64,000 bases of DNA from positions 124,001 through 188,000 of the forward strand of contig CBDBMR010000004.1 in assembly GCA_965207535.1 (NCBI GenBank), in the 5' to 3' direction. The stretch's first letter is position 1. Every line of letters begins with the position of its first letter. The notes below the pieces were generated by a model, which was given only the letters and a program-made list of their open reading frames with translations, searched no databases and had not been told where the DNA came from. Below are positions 16,998 to 25,459 of this stretch, piece after piece. The DNA is from JAJDXO01 sp965207535 (GTDB lineage Bacteria > Pseudomonadota > Alphaproteobacteria > Rhodospirillales > UBA2165). Made by a program: the position numbers and the translations under genes.

Positions 16998-17500
16998 CGG
17001 TTGCTCCGTTGAATGATGCTGCGCTGGTCGATCAGCTCCTGGCGCCGCCGGACGTCCGCGGGCCAAGTGCTTTTGATGTAGGCTAGCACGGCCCAGATCT
17101 GGTGATCGGATAAACTTTCCTCGAAGCCCGGCATGGCGCTTTTGAAATCGTTGCCGGGGATCAATTTCTCGCCGCCCAGCTTGGTGTAATCGAACAACAA
17201 CCGGTCGGGGTGATGCCAGGTGTGGCCCGTCTCATCGTGGGGCGGGGCGGGAAGGGTCCCGTCGGGCAAGGTCGCCCGCCACTTGGGCTGCCCCTCCAGA
17301 TTCTTGCCGTGGCAGGAGGCGCAGTGTTCGGCGTAGACGAGCTTGCCTTCCGCAACCAGGGCCGGGTCGGAGGCATCGGCCGACGTCGCCCCGTTGCCCG
17401 GGCCGGCGAAGTAGTAGATTCCGGTCCCCGCCGCGAGGACGGCGAAGCCAATTCCAAGGACGAACCGAAGTCTTCGTTCCATTCCAGTTACATAGCCCAT
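16994..17500 (-). CDS. Membrane-anchored c-type cytochrome
   Basis: The protein has 168 residues from ATG 17500; an alternative ATG at 17482 gives 162. A single hydrophobic anchor (about residues 11-32) precedes a cytochrome c domain with CASCH (Cys60, Cys63, His64) and a likely axial Met in SAMPGFEE. The C-terminal part (DHQIWAVLAYIKSTWP) is closely similar to the downstream partner's DDQIWAVISYIKSRWP, so the two genes look like an old tandem duplication, one soluble and one anchored. They may form a small periplasmic electron-transfer pair. Confidence 0.87.
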   Translation of the reverse strand: MGYVTGMERRLRFVLGIGFAVLAAGTGIYYFAGPGNGATSADASDPALVAEGKLVYAEHCASCHGKNLEGQPKWRATLPDGTLPAPPHDETGHTWHHPDRLLFDYTKLGGEKLIPGNDFKSAMPGFEESLSDHQIWAVLAYIKSTWPADVRRRQELIDQRSIIQRSNR

Positions 17501-17592
17501 CCCCTTACTGGAAGGTCAAGGATTCATGGATTACATTGCATCCAGAGTCCGGTTGCCGCCTCTCGGCACCGCTCATCACGGGAACGATTTAC

Positions 17593-18972
17593 ATGCCCAA
17601 GTACGATTACGATCTCATCACCATCGGCGCCGGCTCCGGCGGCGTCCGCGGCACCCGCCTCGCCGGCGGCTACGGCGCGCGGACGGCGATCATCGAGGAG
17701 GAGCGGGTCGGCGGCACCTGCGTGCTGCGCGGCTGCGTGCCGAAGAAGCTGCTGATCTACGGCGCCCACTACGCGGAACATCTGGAGGATGCGGTCAATT
17801 ACGGCTGGTCCGTCGACGGCGCTTCTCATGACTGGGCGCAGATGATCGACACGAAGAATGTCGAGCTCGACCGGCTTAACGGCATCTACCTCCGAATCTT
17901 GAGGGAGAACAATGTGGAGGTGGTCGACGGGCGGGGCGTCGTCACCGATCCCCATACGGTGGAAGTGAACGGCAAATCGATGACCGCCGGGAAGATACTG
18001 GTGGCGGCCGGCGGCTGGCCGTCCACGCCGGACATCCCGGGCATCGAGCACGTGATCTCGTCCAACGAGGCGCTGGAACTCAGGGAGTTGCCGAAGCGGA
18101 TGGTGATCGTCGGCGGGGGCTATATCGCCGTCGAATTCGCCGGCATCTTCGCGGCGCTCGGCGTCGAGGTCACGGAGGTGATCCGCGCCGAGGCGATCCT
18201 TAGGGGTTTCGATCACGACATCCGGGTGAACCTGACCGATGAAATGCAGAAGCGCGGCATCAAGGTCCTCTCGGAGACCGTCATCCGCTCCATCGAAAAG
18301 AACGGGGATATCTACACGCTGCGCTGTGCCGGCAACGAGGTCATCGAGACCGACCTCGTCATGTACGCCACCGGCCGAACGCCCAATACGGCCGGCCTGG
18401 GCCTGGCGGAGGCGGGGGTCGAGCTTTCCGGCAACGGCGCCGTGATGGTCGATGAGTGGAACCAGTCCTCCGTCGAGAGCATCTACGCCGTCGGCGACGT
18501 CACCGACCGCATCGCGCTGACCCCGGTGGCGATCCAGGAGGGAAGGGCGTTCGCCGAGACCAACTTCAACGACAATCCGCTGACGGTCGACTACGACGAC
18601 GTGCCGTCGGCCGTATTCTCGACCCCGCCGGTGGGTTCGGTTGGGCTCCCGGAAGAGGCCGCCCGCGCCCGCTATGGCGACATCGACGTCTATGTTTCCC
18701 GGTTCAAGCCGCTGGTGCACACCCTGTCGGGCCGGGACGAGCGCTCCTTCATGAAACTGGTGGTCGACGCCCACACCGACCGGGTGCTCGGCGCGCACAT
18801 GATGGGCTTGGATGCGCCGGAAATCATCCAGGGCGTCGCCATCGCCATCAAGTGCGACGCCACCAAGGCGCAGTTCGATGCGACGACCGGCATCCACCCC
18901 TCGGCGGCGGAGGAATTCGTCACCATGCGGGACAAGCGCCCCGAACCGGAACGCGCCCAGGCGGCGGAGTAG
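17593..18972 (+). CDS. gor: Glutathione-disulfide reductase
   Basis: The protein has 459 residues. ATG 17593 places the FAD motif ITIGAGSGGVRGTRLA at the N-terminus, and an upstream in-frame start at 17536 would add an unlikely leader. The redox disulfide is VGGTCVLRGCVPKKL (Cys43, Cys48). A second nucleotide-binding site reads VIVGGGYIAVEFAGIF followed by the NADPH-type arginines (EVIRAEAILRGFD). The C-terminal HPSAAEEFVTM supplies the catalytic His-Glu pair. It regenerates GSH with NADPH. The downstream gene begins 15 nt later on the same strand. Confidence 0.94.
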   Translation: MPKYDYDLITIGAGSGGVRGTRLAGGYGARTAIIEEERVGGTCVLRGCVPKKLLIYGAHYAEHLEDAVNYGWSVDGASHDWAQMIDTKNVELDRLNGIYLRILRENNVEVVDGRGVVTDPHTVEVNGKSMTAGKILVAAGGWPSTPDIPGIEHVISSNEALELRELPKRMVIVGGGYIAVEFAGIFAALGVEVTEVIRAEAILRGFDHDIRVNLTDEMQKRGIKVLSETVIRSIEKNGDIYTLRCAGNEVIETDLVMYATGRTPNTAGLGLAEAGVELSGNGAVMVDEWNQSSVESIYAVGDVTDRIALTPVAIQEGRAFAETNFNDNPLTVDYDDVPSAVFSTPPVGSVGLPEEAARARYGDIDVYVSRFKPLVHTLSGRDERSFMKLVVDAHTDRVLGAHMMGLDAPEIIQGVAIAIKCDATKAQFDATTGIHPSAAEEFVTMRDKRPEPERAQAAE

Positions 18973-18987
18973 ACGGAGGAACAGCGA

Positions 18988-19980
18988 ATGGCCGATCTCC
19001 CTCTTTCCTTTGCCGCTTGCGAATACGACCACGTCCGGGATTTGGCCGAAGGAAAGGTCAAGGCCAGGGGGATCGAAATCATCCCCATGCTGTTCGACGA
19101 GCCGCACTTCGTTTTCCACAGGGCGGCCAGCCATGGGGATTTCGACATCGCCGAGATGTCGTTCGGCCGCTACATCTCCATGGTGTCGCGCCGCGCCAAC
19201 GACATGACGGCGATCCCGGTGTTTCCGTCCCGCGTCGCCAGGATCGGCTCTTTCTACGTGCCCGGCGGCTCGAAGCTGAAATCGCCCGAGGACCTGAAGG
19301 GCAAGCGGGTGGGCATCCCGGAATGGACCCAGACGGCCAGCATCTATTCCCGGGGCTGGCTGGCCGAGAGTTGCGGCGTCGATCTCAAATCGATCGAGTG
19401 GGTGCAGACTGGCGTCGACGAGCCGGGCAGGCCCGAGCCGTCGCCGGTGAAGCTTCCCAAGGGCATCGAGGTCCGGCCGGACACGGAGCATTCCCTCTCC
19501 GAGTTGCTCGTCAACGGCGGCATCGATTGCGCCATGACGGCACTGCCGCCGAAGCCGTTCCGGGACGGGGACGGCCGGGTGCGGCGGCTGGTGAAGGACT
19601 CCAGGAAAGCCGAGATCGCCTACTTCAAGGAGACCGGCATCTTCCCGATCATGCACGTCATCGCGGTCCGCAACGAGGTGCTGGCCGAACACCCCTGGGT
19701 CGCGGTCAATCTGCTCGAAGCGTTCGAGCAGTCCAAGCGGAACGCCATCGAGCGGACCTTGCGGGGCTCGCACTCGGTCTATCCCATTCCCTGGGGCTAT
19801 GACGCGGCCCTGGAAGCCCGGGAATTGTTCGGCGGCGACGTGTTTCCGTACGGTCTCGAGCCCAACCGGACCACCATCGAGGCCTTCCTTCGCTTCGGCC
19901 ATGCCCAAGGCGTGGCGCACCGCAAACTGAAGCCGGAAGACCTGTTCGTGCCGTCGACCCTGGAGCGGATTCTCACCTAG
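18988..19980 (+). CDS. 4,5-dihydroxyphthalate decarboxylase-like / NMT1-type substrate-binding-fold protein
   Basis: The protein has 330 residues, with GGAGGA 7 nt upstream. The periplasmic-binding-protein type II fold is suggested by KSPEDLKGKRVGIPEW and by the FDIAEMSFGRYI pattern. This family is commonly named 4,5-dihydroxyphthalate decarboxylase (Pht5-like) but includes many uncharacterised members. There is no signal peptide, so it is probably cytoplasmic, which favours an enzyme over a transport receptor. No phthalate or other aromatic catabolic genes are adjacent; its neighbour is gor. Substrate unassigned. Confidence 0.75.
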   Translation: MADLPLSFAACEYDHVRDLAEGKVKARGIEIIPMLFDEPHFVFHRAASHGDFDIAEMSFGRYISMVSRRANDMTAIPVFPSRVARIGSFYVPGGSKLKSPEDLKGKRVGIPEWTQTASIYSRGWLAESCGVDLKSIEWVQTGVDEPGRPEPSPVKLPKGIEVRPDTEHSLSELLVNGGIDCAMTALPPKPFRDGDGRVRRLVKDSRKAEIAYFKETGIFPIMHVIAVRNEVLAEHPWVAVNLLEAFEQSKRNAIERTLRGSHSVYPIPWGYDAALEARELFGGDVFPYGLEPNRTTIEAFLRFGHAQGVAHRKLKPEDLFVPSTLERILT

Positions 19981-20101
19981 ACGTTTCTTTCATTGGGTGG
20001 CGGGTTGTTGTTCCGTGACCCAAGCTTATTTCCCTGGAATTCCGCGGCGTTCCGGCGTATAACCCCGCGCTCTGAAAAGAATATTTCCTGGGGATAGGAA
20101 A

Positions 20102-21499
20102 ATGGCTGCGAAGTGGGCGCCGGACAGCTGGCGTGGCAAACCCATCGAACAGGTGCCGGAATACCCGGACGCCAAGGAACTCGCCGACGTCGAGGCCCGG
20201 CTTGCCGGGTATCCGCCGCTGGTTTTTGCCGGCGAAGCGCGGCGCCTGAAGCGGTCTCTCGCCGACGTTGCGGCGGGAAACGCTTTTCTGCTCCAGGGCG
20301 GCGACTGTGCGGAAAGCTTCGCCGAATTCCATCCCGACAACATCCGCGACCTGTTCAAGGTCATCCTGCAGATGGCCGTCGTGCTGACTTTCGGCGCGGC
20401 CCTGCCGGTCGTCAAGGTAGGCCGGCTGGCCGGTCAATTCGCCAAGCCCCGCTCGGCGCCGACGGAAACAATCGACGGCGTCGAGTTGCCGAGCTACCGG
20501 GGCGACATCATCAACGGCATCGAATTCGAGGCCGGGGCCCGGGTGCCGGATCCCAAGCGTATGGAGCAGGCATACAATCAGGCCGCTTCGACCCTCAACC
20601 TGCTGCGGGCATTTGCCCAGGGCGGATTCGCCGATCTCCACCGGGTGCATCAGTGGAACATGGGTTTCGTCGCGGACTCGCCGTTGGGCGAGCGCTACAC
20701 GGACCTCGCCAACCGTCTGGATGAGACCCTGGCCTTCATGGCGGCCTGCGGCCTGACCAGCCAGAGCGCGCCGCAGATCTCGGAGACCGAATTCTTTACC
20801 TCGCACGAGGCGCTGCTGCTGCCCTACGAGCAGGCCATGACCCGGGTCGATTCCACCACCGGCGACTGGTACGACACGTCGGCCCACCTGCTGTGGTGCG
20901 GTGAACGGACCCGCCAGTTGGAGAACGCGCAAATCGAGTTCCTGAAGGGCATCGGCAATCCGGTCGCCTCGAAGGTCGGCCCGGCCACGGAGCCCGACTA
21001 CCTGATCAGGCTGATCGACATCCTCAATCCGGAAAACGAGCCGGGCCGCCTCACCCTGATCTCGCGGATGGGCGCCGACCGGGTCGAAGAGGTGCTGCCG
21101 GCATTGGTGCGCCGGGTGAAGGAGGAGGGCCGCCATGTGGTCTGGTCCTGCGATCCCATGCACGCCAACATGGTCAAATCGGCCAACGGCTATAAGACCC
21201 GCCACTTCGACCGCATCCTGCAGGAGGTGGAGGGCTTCTTCGCCGTTCACCGGGCCGAGGGCAGCCACCCGGGCGGCATTCATCTGGAACTCACCGGCAA
21301 GGACGTCACCGAGTGCGTCGGCGGCGCCCAGGCGATCACCGAGGCCGATCTCTCGGACCGGTATCACACCCATTGCGATCCGCGCCTAAACGGGGGTCAG
21401 GCCCTGGAACTCACCTTCCTGATCGCCGAACGGCTGAAGGAGGAACGCTCCAACGGTCATATGAACGGTGTGGACAAGGCGGTGGCGGCGACGATCTGA
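20102..21499 (+). CDS. 3-deoxy-7-phosphoheptulonate (DAHP) synthase, class II
   Basis: The protein has 465 residues. It condenses phosphoenolpyruvate and erythrose-4-phosphate in the first step of the shikimate pathway. The class II (plant/AroA-II) type is clear from MAAKWAPDSWRGKP, the metal-site GGDCAESFAEF, LMRxHQWNMGF-like text (HRVHQWNMGF), DTSAHLLWCGERTRQL and GSHPGGIHLELTGKDVTECVGG. GGATAGGAAA precedes the ATG. A plausible -10 TATAAC (20058-20063) lies in the upstream gap without a clear -35. A strong terminator follows. Confidence 0.96.
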   Translation: MAAKWAPDSWRGKPIEQVPEYPDAKELADVEARLAGYPPLVFAGEARRLKRSLADVAAGNAFLLQGGDCAESFAEFHPDNIRDLFKVILQMAVVLTFGAALPVVKVGRLAGQFAKPRSAPTETIDGVELPSYRGDIINGIEFEAGARVPDPKRMEQAYNQAASTLNLLRAFAQGGFADLHRVHQWNMGFVADSPLGERYTDLANRLDETLAFMAACGLTSQSAPQISETEFFTSHEALLLPYEQAMTRVDSTTGDWYDTSAHLLWCGERTRQLENAQIEFLKGIGNPVASKVGPATEPDYLIRLIDILNPENEPGRLTLISRMGADRVEEVLPALVRRVKEEGRHVVWSCDPMHANMVKSANGYKTRHFDRILQEVEGFFAVHRAEGSHPGGIHLELTGKDVTECVGGAQAITEADLSDRYHTHCDPRLNGGQALELTFLIAERLKEERSNGHMNGVDKAVAATI

Positions 21500-21526
21500 A
21501 GCGGGTCAAATCCCCGTGAAATCATG

Positions 21527-21555
21527 AAACGGCGGGTCCCCTGGCCCGCCGTTTT
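21527..21555 (+). terminator. Rho-independent terminator after DAHP synthase
   Basis: A perfect 10-bp stem AAACGGCGGG (21527-21536) / CCCGCCGTTT (21545-21554) with an 8-nt loop ends in TTTT. It lies 28 nt after the stop. Confidence 0.85.
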
Positions 21556-21571
21556 CGCTATGGTGCCGGGC

Positions 21572-22504
21572 ATGAAAGGAAATGATCCGACCCTGTCGCG
21601 CCGCGGCTTCCTGACCGCCGCCGCCGCGGGTGCGGGATTGCTGGCGGGCGGCTTCCCCTTGACCGCGAAAGCTTCCCCGGCGCTCGCCAAGGTGATCCCG
21701 GCGACGGGCGAGCGCATCCCCGCCATGGGGATGGGGTCCTACCTGACATTCAGTGTCGGGCGCGACAAGAGGGCGCGGGCCCAGCGGGTACGCGTGCTGC
21801 AGACCTTCATCGATGCCGGCGGCGGGATGCTGGATTCATCGCCTATGTACGGCGCCTCCGAAGAGGTGATCGGCTATTGCCTGAAGCGGGTGAAAAACCC
21901 GGAGAAGGTATTTTCGGCCACCAAGGTGTGGACGCCGTTCGCCGGCCGCGGCGTCAAGCAGATCGAAAATTCCGCGCGGCTGTGGGGCGAGGACCGGTTC
22001 GATCTCTTTCAGGTCCATAATCTCCTGAATTGGGAGGCCCACCTCGCCGAGCTTCACCGGCGAAAAGAGCAAGGCAAAATCCGCTATGTGGGGATCACCA
22101 CCTCCCATGGCCGGAGCCACCGGGAGTTTGAACGGGTGATGAGGTCGGAGCGGCTCGACTTCGTGCAGCTCACCTACAACCCCTTGGATCTGGAGGTGGA
22201 GGATCGGCTGTTGCCGCTGGCCGCCGACAAGGGCATCGCCGTGATCGTCAACCGCCCGTTCCGTCGGGGAGGCTTGATCGACCGTCTGGACGGCGAACCG
22301 CTTCCCGGCTTCGCCGCCGAACTGGGCGCCCGGACCTGGGCGCAGCTTCTGTTGAAGTTCGTGATTTCCCACCCGGCGGTCACGGTGGCCATCCCGGCGA
22401 CCCGCCGGCCCGACCACGCAGCGGAAAACATGGACGCCGCCACCGGCCCCATGCCCGATGCCGATCTTCGCGCCCGCATCATCAAGGCGGTGGAAGCGGT
22501 GTAA
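21572..22504 (+). CDS. Tat-exported aldo/keto reductase
   Basis: From ATG 21572 the protein has 310 residues. A twin-arginine signal (SRRGFLTAAAAGAGLL, Arg10-Arg11) leads an aldo/keto-reductase barrel with MLDSSPMYGASEEVIG (Tyr), SATKVW (Lys), FQVHNLLNW (His) and RYVGITTSH. ATGs at 21524 and 21560 are in frame but fall inside or against the upstream terminator hairpin. Periplasmic AKRs carried by the Tat route are an established minor group. Substrate unknown. Confidence 0.85.
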   Translation: MKGNDPTLSRRGFLTAAAAGAGLLAGGFPLTAKASPALAKVIPATGERIPAMGMGSYLTFSVGRDKRARAQRVRVLQTFIDAGGGMLDSSPMYGASEEVIGYCLKRVKNPEKVFSATKVWTPFAGRGVKQIENSARLWGEDRFDLFQVHNLLNWEAHLAELHRRKEQGKIRYVGITTSHGRSHREFERVMRSERLDFVQLTYNPLDLEVEDRLLPLAADKGIAVIVNRPFRRGGLIDRLDGEPLPGFAAELGARTWAQLLLKFVISHPAVTVAIPATRRPDHAAENMDAATGPMPDADLRARIIKAVEAV

Positions 22505-22517
22505 GGCGCCCCGCCGC

Positions 22518-22937
22518 CTACCAGTGGCCCGTATTCTCCATCGATTTCCACGGCTCGGCCGGTTCAAGCGCGTCGCCCTTTTGCAGCAGTTCGACGGAGA
22601 TGTTCTCCGGTGAGCGGATGAAGGCCATTTTGCCTTCCCGGGGCGGGCGGTTGATGGTGACGCCCGCATCCATCAGCTTCCCGCAGGTCTCGTGGATGTC
22701 GTCGACGGCGTAGGCCACATGACCGAAATTCCGGCCTTCCGGATACTCGTCCGGGTCCCAGTTGTAGGTGAGCTCCAGTTGAGCCTCTTCGTCCCCCGGC
22801 GCGGCGAGGAAGATCAGGGTGAACCGCCCGGCTTCGGATTCCCGGCGGCGCAGTTCCACCAGTCCCAGCTTGTTGCACCAGAAATCGAGGGACTCATCCA
22901 CATCGGAAATGCGGATCATGGTGTGGAGGTATTTCAT
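22518..22937 (-). CDS. gloA: Glyoxalase I-type lactoylglutathione lyase
   Basis: The protein has 139 residues. ATG 22937 has GGGAG 8 nt upstream and gives the family start KYLHTMIRI; the upstream start at 22997 is rejected. The four metal ligands of glyoxalase I are visible as His5, Glu55 (QLELTYN), His73 (FGHVAYAVDD) and Glu116 (SVELLQ). It converts the methylglyoxal-glutathione hemithioacetal to S-lactoylglutathione. It lies 14 nt downstream of the CoxL-type gene and is probably co-transcribed with it. Confidence 0.93.
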   Translation of the reverse strand: MKYLHTMIRISDVDESLDFWCNKLGLVELRRRESEAGRFTLIFLAAPGDEEAQLELTYNWDPDEYPEGRNFGHVAYAVDDIHETCGKLMDAGVTINRPPREGKMAFIRSPENISVELLQKGDALEPAEPWKSMENTGHW

Positions 22938-22951
22938 GTCTTCTCTCCCGT

Positions 22952-25306
22952 TTATTCCGCGGCTTGCGCCGCTTGAGCGTCCTGAATGGCGCGCCACACC
23001 TTCTCGGGCGTCGCCGGCATTTCCAGGTGCCGGATGCCGAGAGGCTGGAGCGCGTGGTTGACGGCGTTCATCACCGCGGGCAGCGCGCCGGTGGTCCCGG
23101 CCTCGCCCGCGCCCTTGATGCCCAACAGATTCGTCTTGGCGGGCACCGGGTTGTTGCCGATTTCGAAGGCGCAGAAATCGTCGGCCCGTGGCATGGCGTA
23201 ATCGAGGAAGGAACCGGACAGCATCTGGCCGCTTTCGCCATCGTAGGCGACGTTTTCCAGCAGCGCCTGGCCCGCCCCCTGAACGATGCCTCCGTGGACC
23301 TGGCCTTCGAGGGTGAGGGCGTTGACCACCGTGCCGACGTCGTCCACGGCCACATAGCGGACGATTTCGGTGCGCCCCGTATCCGGGTCGGTCTCCACCT
23401 CGCAGATGTGGCAGCCGTTCGGGAAGCTGGAGGCTTCGGAGGTGTAGGTGGCGCGCTCGTAGAGGCCGATCTCCATACCGGGCGGCACGGCCATGGCGTT
23501 GAACGAGGCGCGGGCCACATCCTGGATGTGGGCCTGCTTGTCGGTGCCGGCGACGGTGAAGTTCCCGTTCTCGAATTCGATGTCGGCCTCCGCCGCCTCC
23601 AGCATATGGGCGGCGATTTTCCTTCCCTTTTCGATCACCTTGTCGGCGGCCATGCGCATGGCGCCGCCGCCGGCGACCGCCGAACGGGAGCCGATGGTGC
23701 CGATCCCGAAGGTCACTTGGTCGGTGTCGTCATCGACCACCCGGACGTCGTCGGTATCGATACCCAGCATGTCCGAGAGAAAAATCTTGTACATGGTTTC
23801 GTGGCCTTGGCCGTTGGACTTGGTCCCGGCCAAAACCGTGACCGTCCCGCCGGCATCGAACCGTATCTCCGCCTGTTCGGGCCGCGGGCTGGCGGCACTC
23901 TCGATCATGTGGATGACGCTGTAGCCCCGGAGCTTGCCGCGAGCCTCGGCCTCCCGGCGGCGGGCCTCGAAGCCGTCGATGTCCGCCATCTCCAGGGCCA
24001 TGTCCTGGTTTTTTTCGAACTCGCCGGAATCGTATTTGAACACCAGGCCGGTTTGGAACGGCATGGCGTCCGCCGGGATGAGGTTGCGCCGGCGCAGTTC
24101 GCCCTTGTCGATCCCGGTCTCCCGGGCGGCGATATCGATGAGGCGCTCGAGGACATAGGACGCCTCCGGCCGGCCCGCGCCGCGATAGGGGCCGGTCGGA
24201 TGGGTGTTGGTGTAAACCGAGGTCACTTCCACGTGGATCGCCGGGGTGGTGTAGACGCCCGCCAGACTGCCGAGGTTGAGGAAGGTCGGCACCATGGCGG
24301 AGCCTGAGGTGAGGTAGGCGCCGAGATTGCAGCGGCTCTTGAAGCGGAGCGCGAGAAAGTTGCCCGCATCGTCGAGCGCCAGCTCCGCGTCCCACACCTG
24401 GTCGCGGGCGTGGTCATCGGAAATAAAGCCTTCCGAGCGCTCACACACCCACTTGACCCGGCGGCCGAGCACCTTGGCGGCAAGCAGGCAAAGCCGGTTT
24501 TCGGGGAAGTGGACGTCCTTCAAGCCGAACGCGCCGCCGATATCCCGCGACACCACCCGGACCTGGGTTTCCGGCACCCTGAAGATTTCGCGGGCGAGGG
24601 CGCTGCGCGACGAGTGGGGCGACTGTGTGTCGCAATACATGGTGTAGCGTTCCTCCCGCGCATCGTACTCGCCGACGCAGCCGCGGGTTTCCATGGCGTT
24701 GGTCGAGATGCGGTTGATGACGAAGCGCTGGCTGGTGACGTGGGCCGCGCCGCCGAACGCCGTATCCACCGCCTCTTTGTCGCCGAGATCGGAGACGTTG
24801 GAAATGTTGTCGGGATAATCCTCCCAGAGTTGCGGGGCGTCCGCATCGGTGGCGATGGCCGTCTCGGTGACCGCGGGCAGGGGGTCGTATCCCACGTCGA
24901 CCAGCTCCGCCGCATCCTTCGCCTGGGCCAGTGTTTCGGCGACCACGAACGCCACCGGATCGCCGATCACCCGGACCCTGTCGCCGGCGGGAATCAGGCC
25001 GGGATGGGACGCCCAGTAGACGTCGGAGCCGTCCTTCGGCCGTTTGCGGGGCGGAAAGTGCGGCCTGGTGACACCGAGCCCGGCCGCCTCGAGGTCCCGG
25101 TGGGTGAAGACTTTCAGCACCCCCGGCGCGGCTTCGGCGGCGGAGATGTCGAGGGAGGTAACTCTGGCGTGGGCATGGGGAGAGCGGACCGAATAGCCCC
25201 AGGCCATGTCCGGAAAGCTGACGTCGCTGACATATTGGCCCCGGCCGGTCAGCAGCCTTGGGTCCTCGGTGCGAGGCACCGATTGGCCCATTCCGAACTG
25301 GCCCAT
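22952..25306 (-). CDS. Xanthine/CO dehydrogenase family molybdenum-binding large subunit (CoxL-like form II)
   Basis: The protein has 784 residues from ATG 25306 (GGGAGGGA 5 nt upstream). The aldehyde-oxidase a/b hammerhead domain opens with SVPRTEDPRLLTGRGQYVSDV, and the molybdopterin domain follows. The active-site loop reads GPYRGAGRPEAS, the form II pattern rather than the AYRCSFR of true CO dehydrogenase. QGHETM contacts the cofactor and GIKGAGEAGTTGALPA supplies the catalytic Glu. The FAD (CoxM) and 2Fe-2S (CoxS) partners normally encoded beside it are absent. Substrate is likely an aldehyde or N-heterocycle, not CO. Confidence 0.92.
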   Translation of the reverse strand: MGQFGMGQSVPRTEDPRLLTGRGQYVSDVSFPDMAWGYSVRSPHAHARVTSLDISAAEAAPGVLKVFTHRDLEAAGLGVTRPHFPPRKRPKDGSDVYWASHPGLIPAGDRVRVIGDPVAFVVAETLAQAKDAAELVDVGYDPLPAVTETAIATDADAPQLWEDYPDNISNVSDLGDKEAVDTAFGGAAHVTSQRFVINRISTNAMETRGCVGEYDAREERYTMYCDTQSPHSSRSALAREIFRVPETQVRVVSRDIGGAFGLKDVHFPENRLCLLAAKVLGRRVKWVCERSEGFISDDHARDQVWDAELALDDAGNFLALRFKSRCNLGAYLTSGSAMVPTFLNLGSLAGVYTTPAIHVEVTSVYTNTHPTGPYRGAGRPEASYVLERLIDIAARETGIDKGELRRRNLIPADAMPFQTGLVFKYDSGEFEKNQDMALEMADIDGFEARRREAEARGKLRGYSVIHMIESAASPRPEQAEIRFDAGGTVTVLAGTKSNGQGHETMYKIFLSDMLGIDTDDVRVVDDDTDQVTFGIGTIGSRSAVAGGGAMRMAADKVIEKGRKIAAHMLEAAEADIEFENGNFTVAGTDKQAHIQDVARASFNAMAVPPGMEIGLYERATYTSEASSFPNGCHICEVETDPDTGRTEIVRYVAVDDVGTVVNALTLEGQVHGGIVQGAGQALLENVAYDGESGQMLSGSFLDYAMPRADDFCAFEIGNNPVPAKTNLLGIKGAGEAGTTGALPAVMNAVNHALQPLGIRHLEMPATPEKVWRAIQDAQAAQAAE

Positions 25307-25459
25307 CTGTTCCCTCCCTTGGTGAATTTCGTCCGGATTCGAGCCATATCTTGCAGAATGAATCCCACCCTTGCAATCAGCCGGGCTTGCCCGGGCGGCG
25401 GGTCCGGCTAACATGTCCGGCAGACGATCAGCGGTTAACGAATATCCGGGGAGGTCGAA

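Noticed and set aside
17524..19920. 798-codon open frame antisense to gor and the following gene
   Set aside because: It spans two well-supported genes in reverse, with low-complexity His/Asp/Gly content typical of antisense GC-rich frames.
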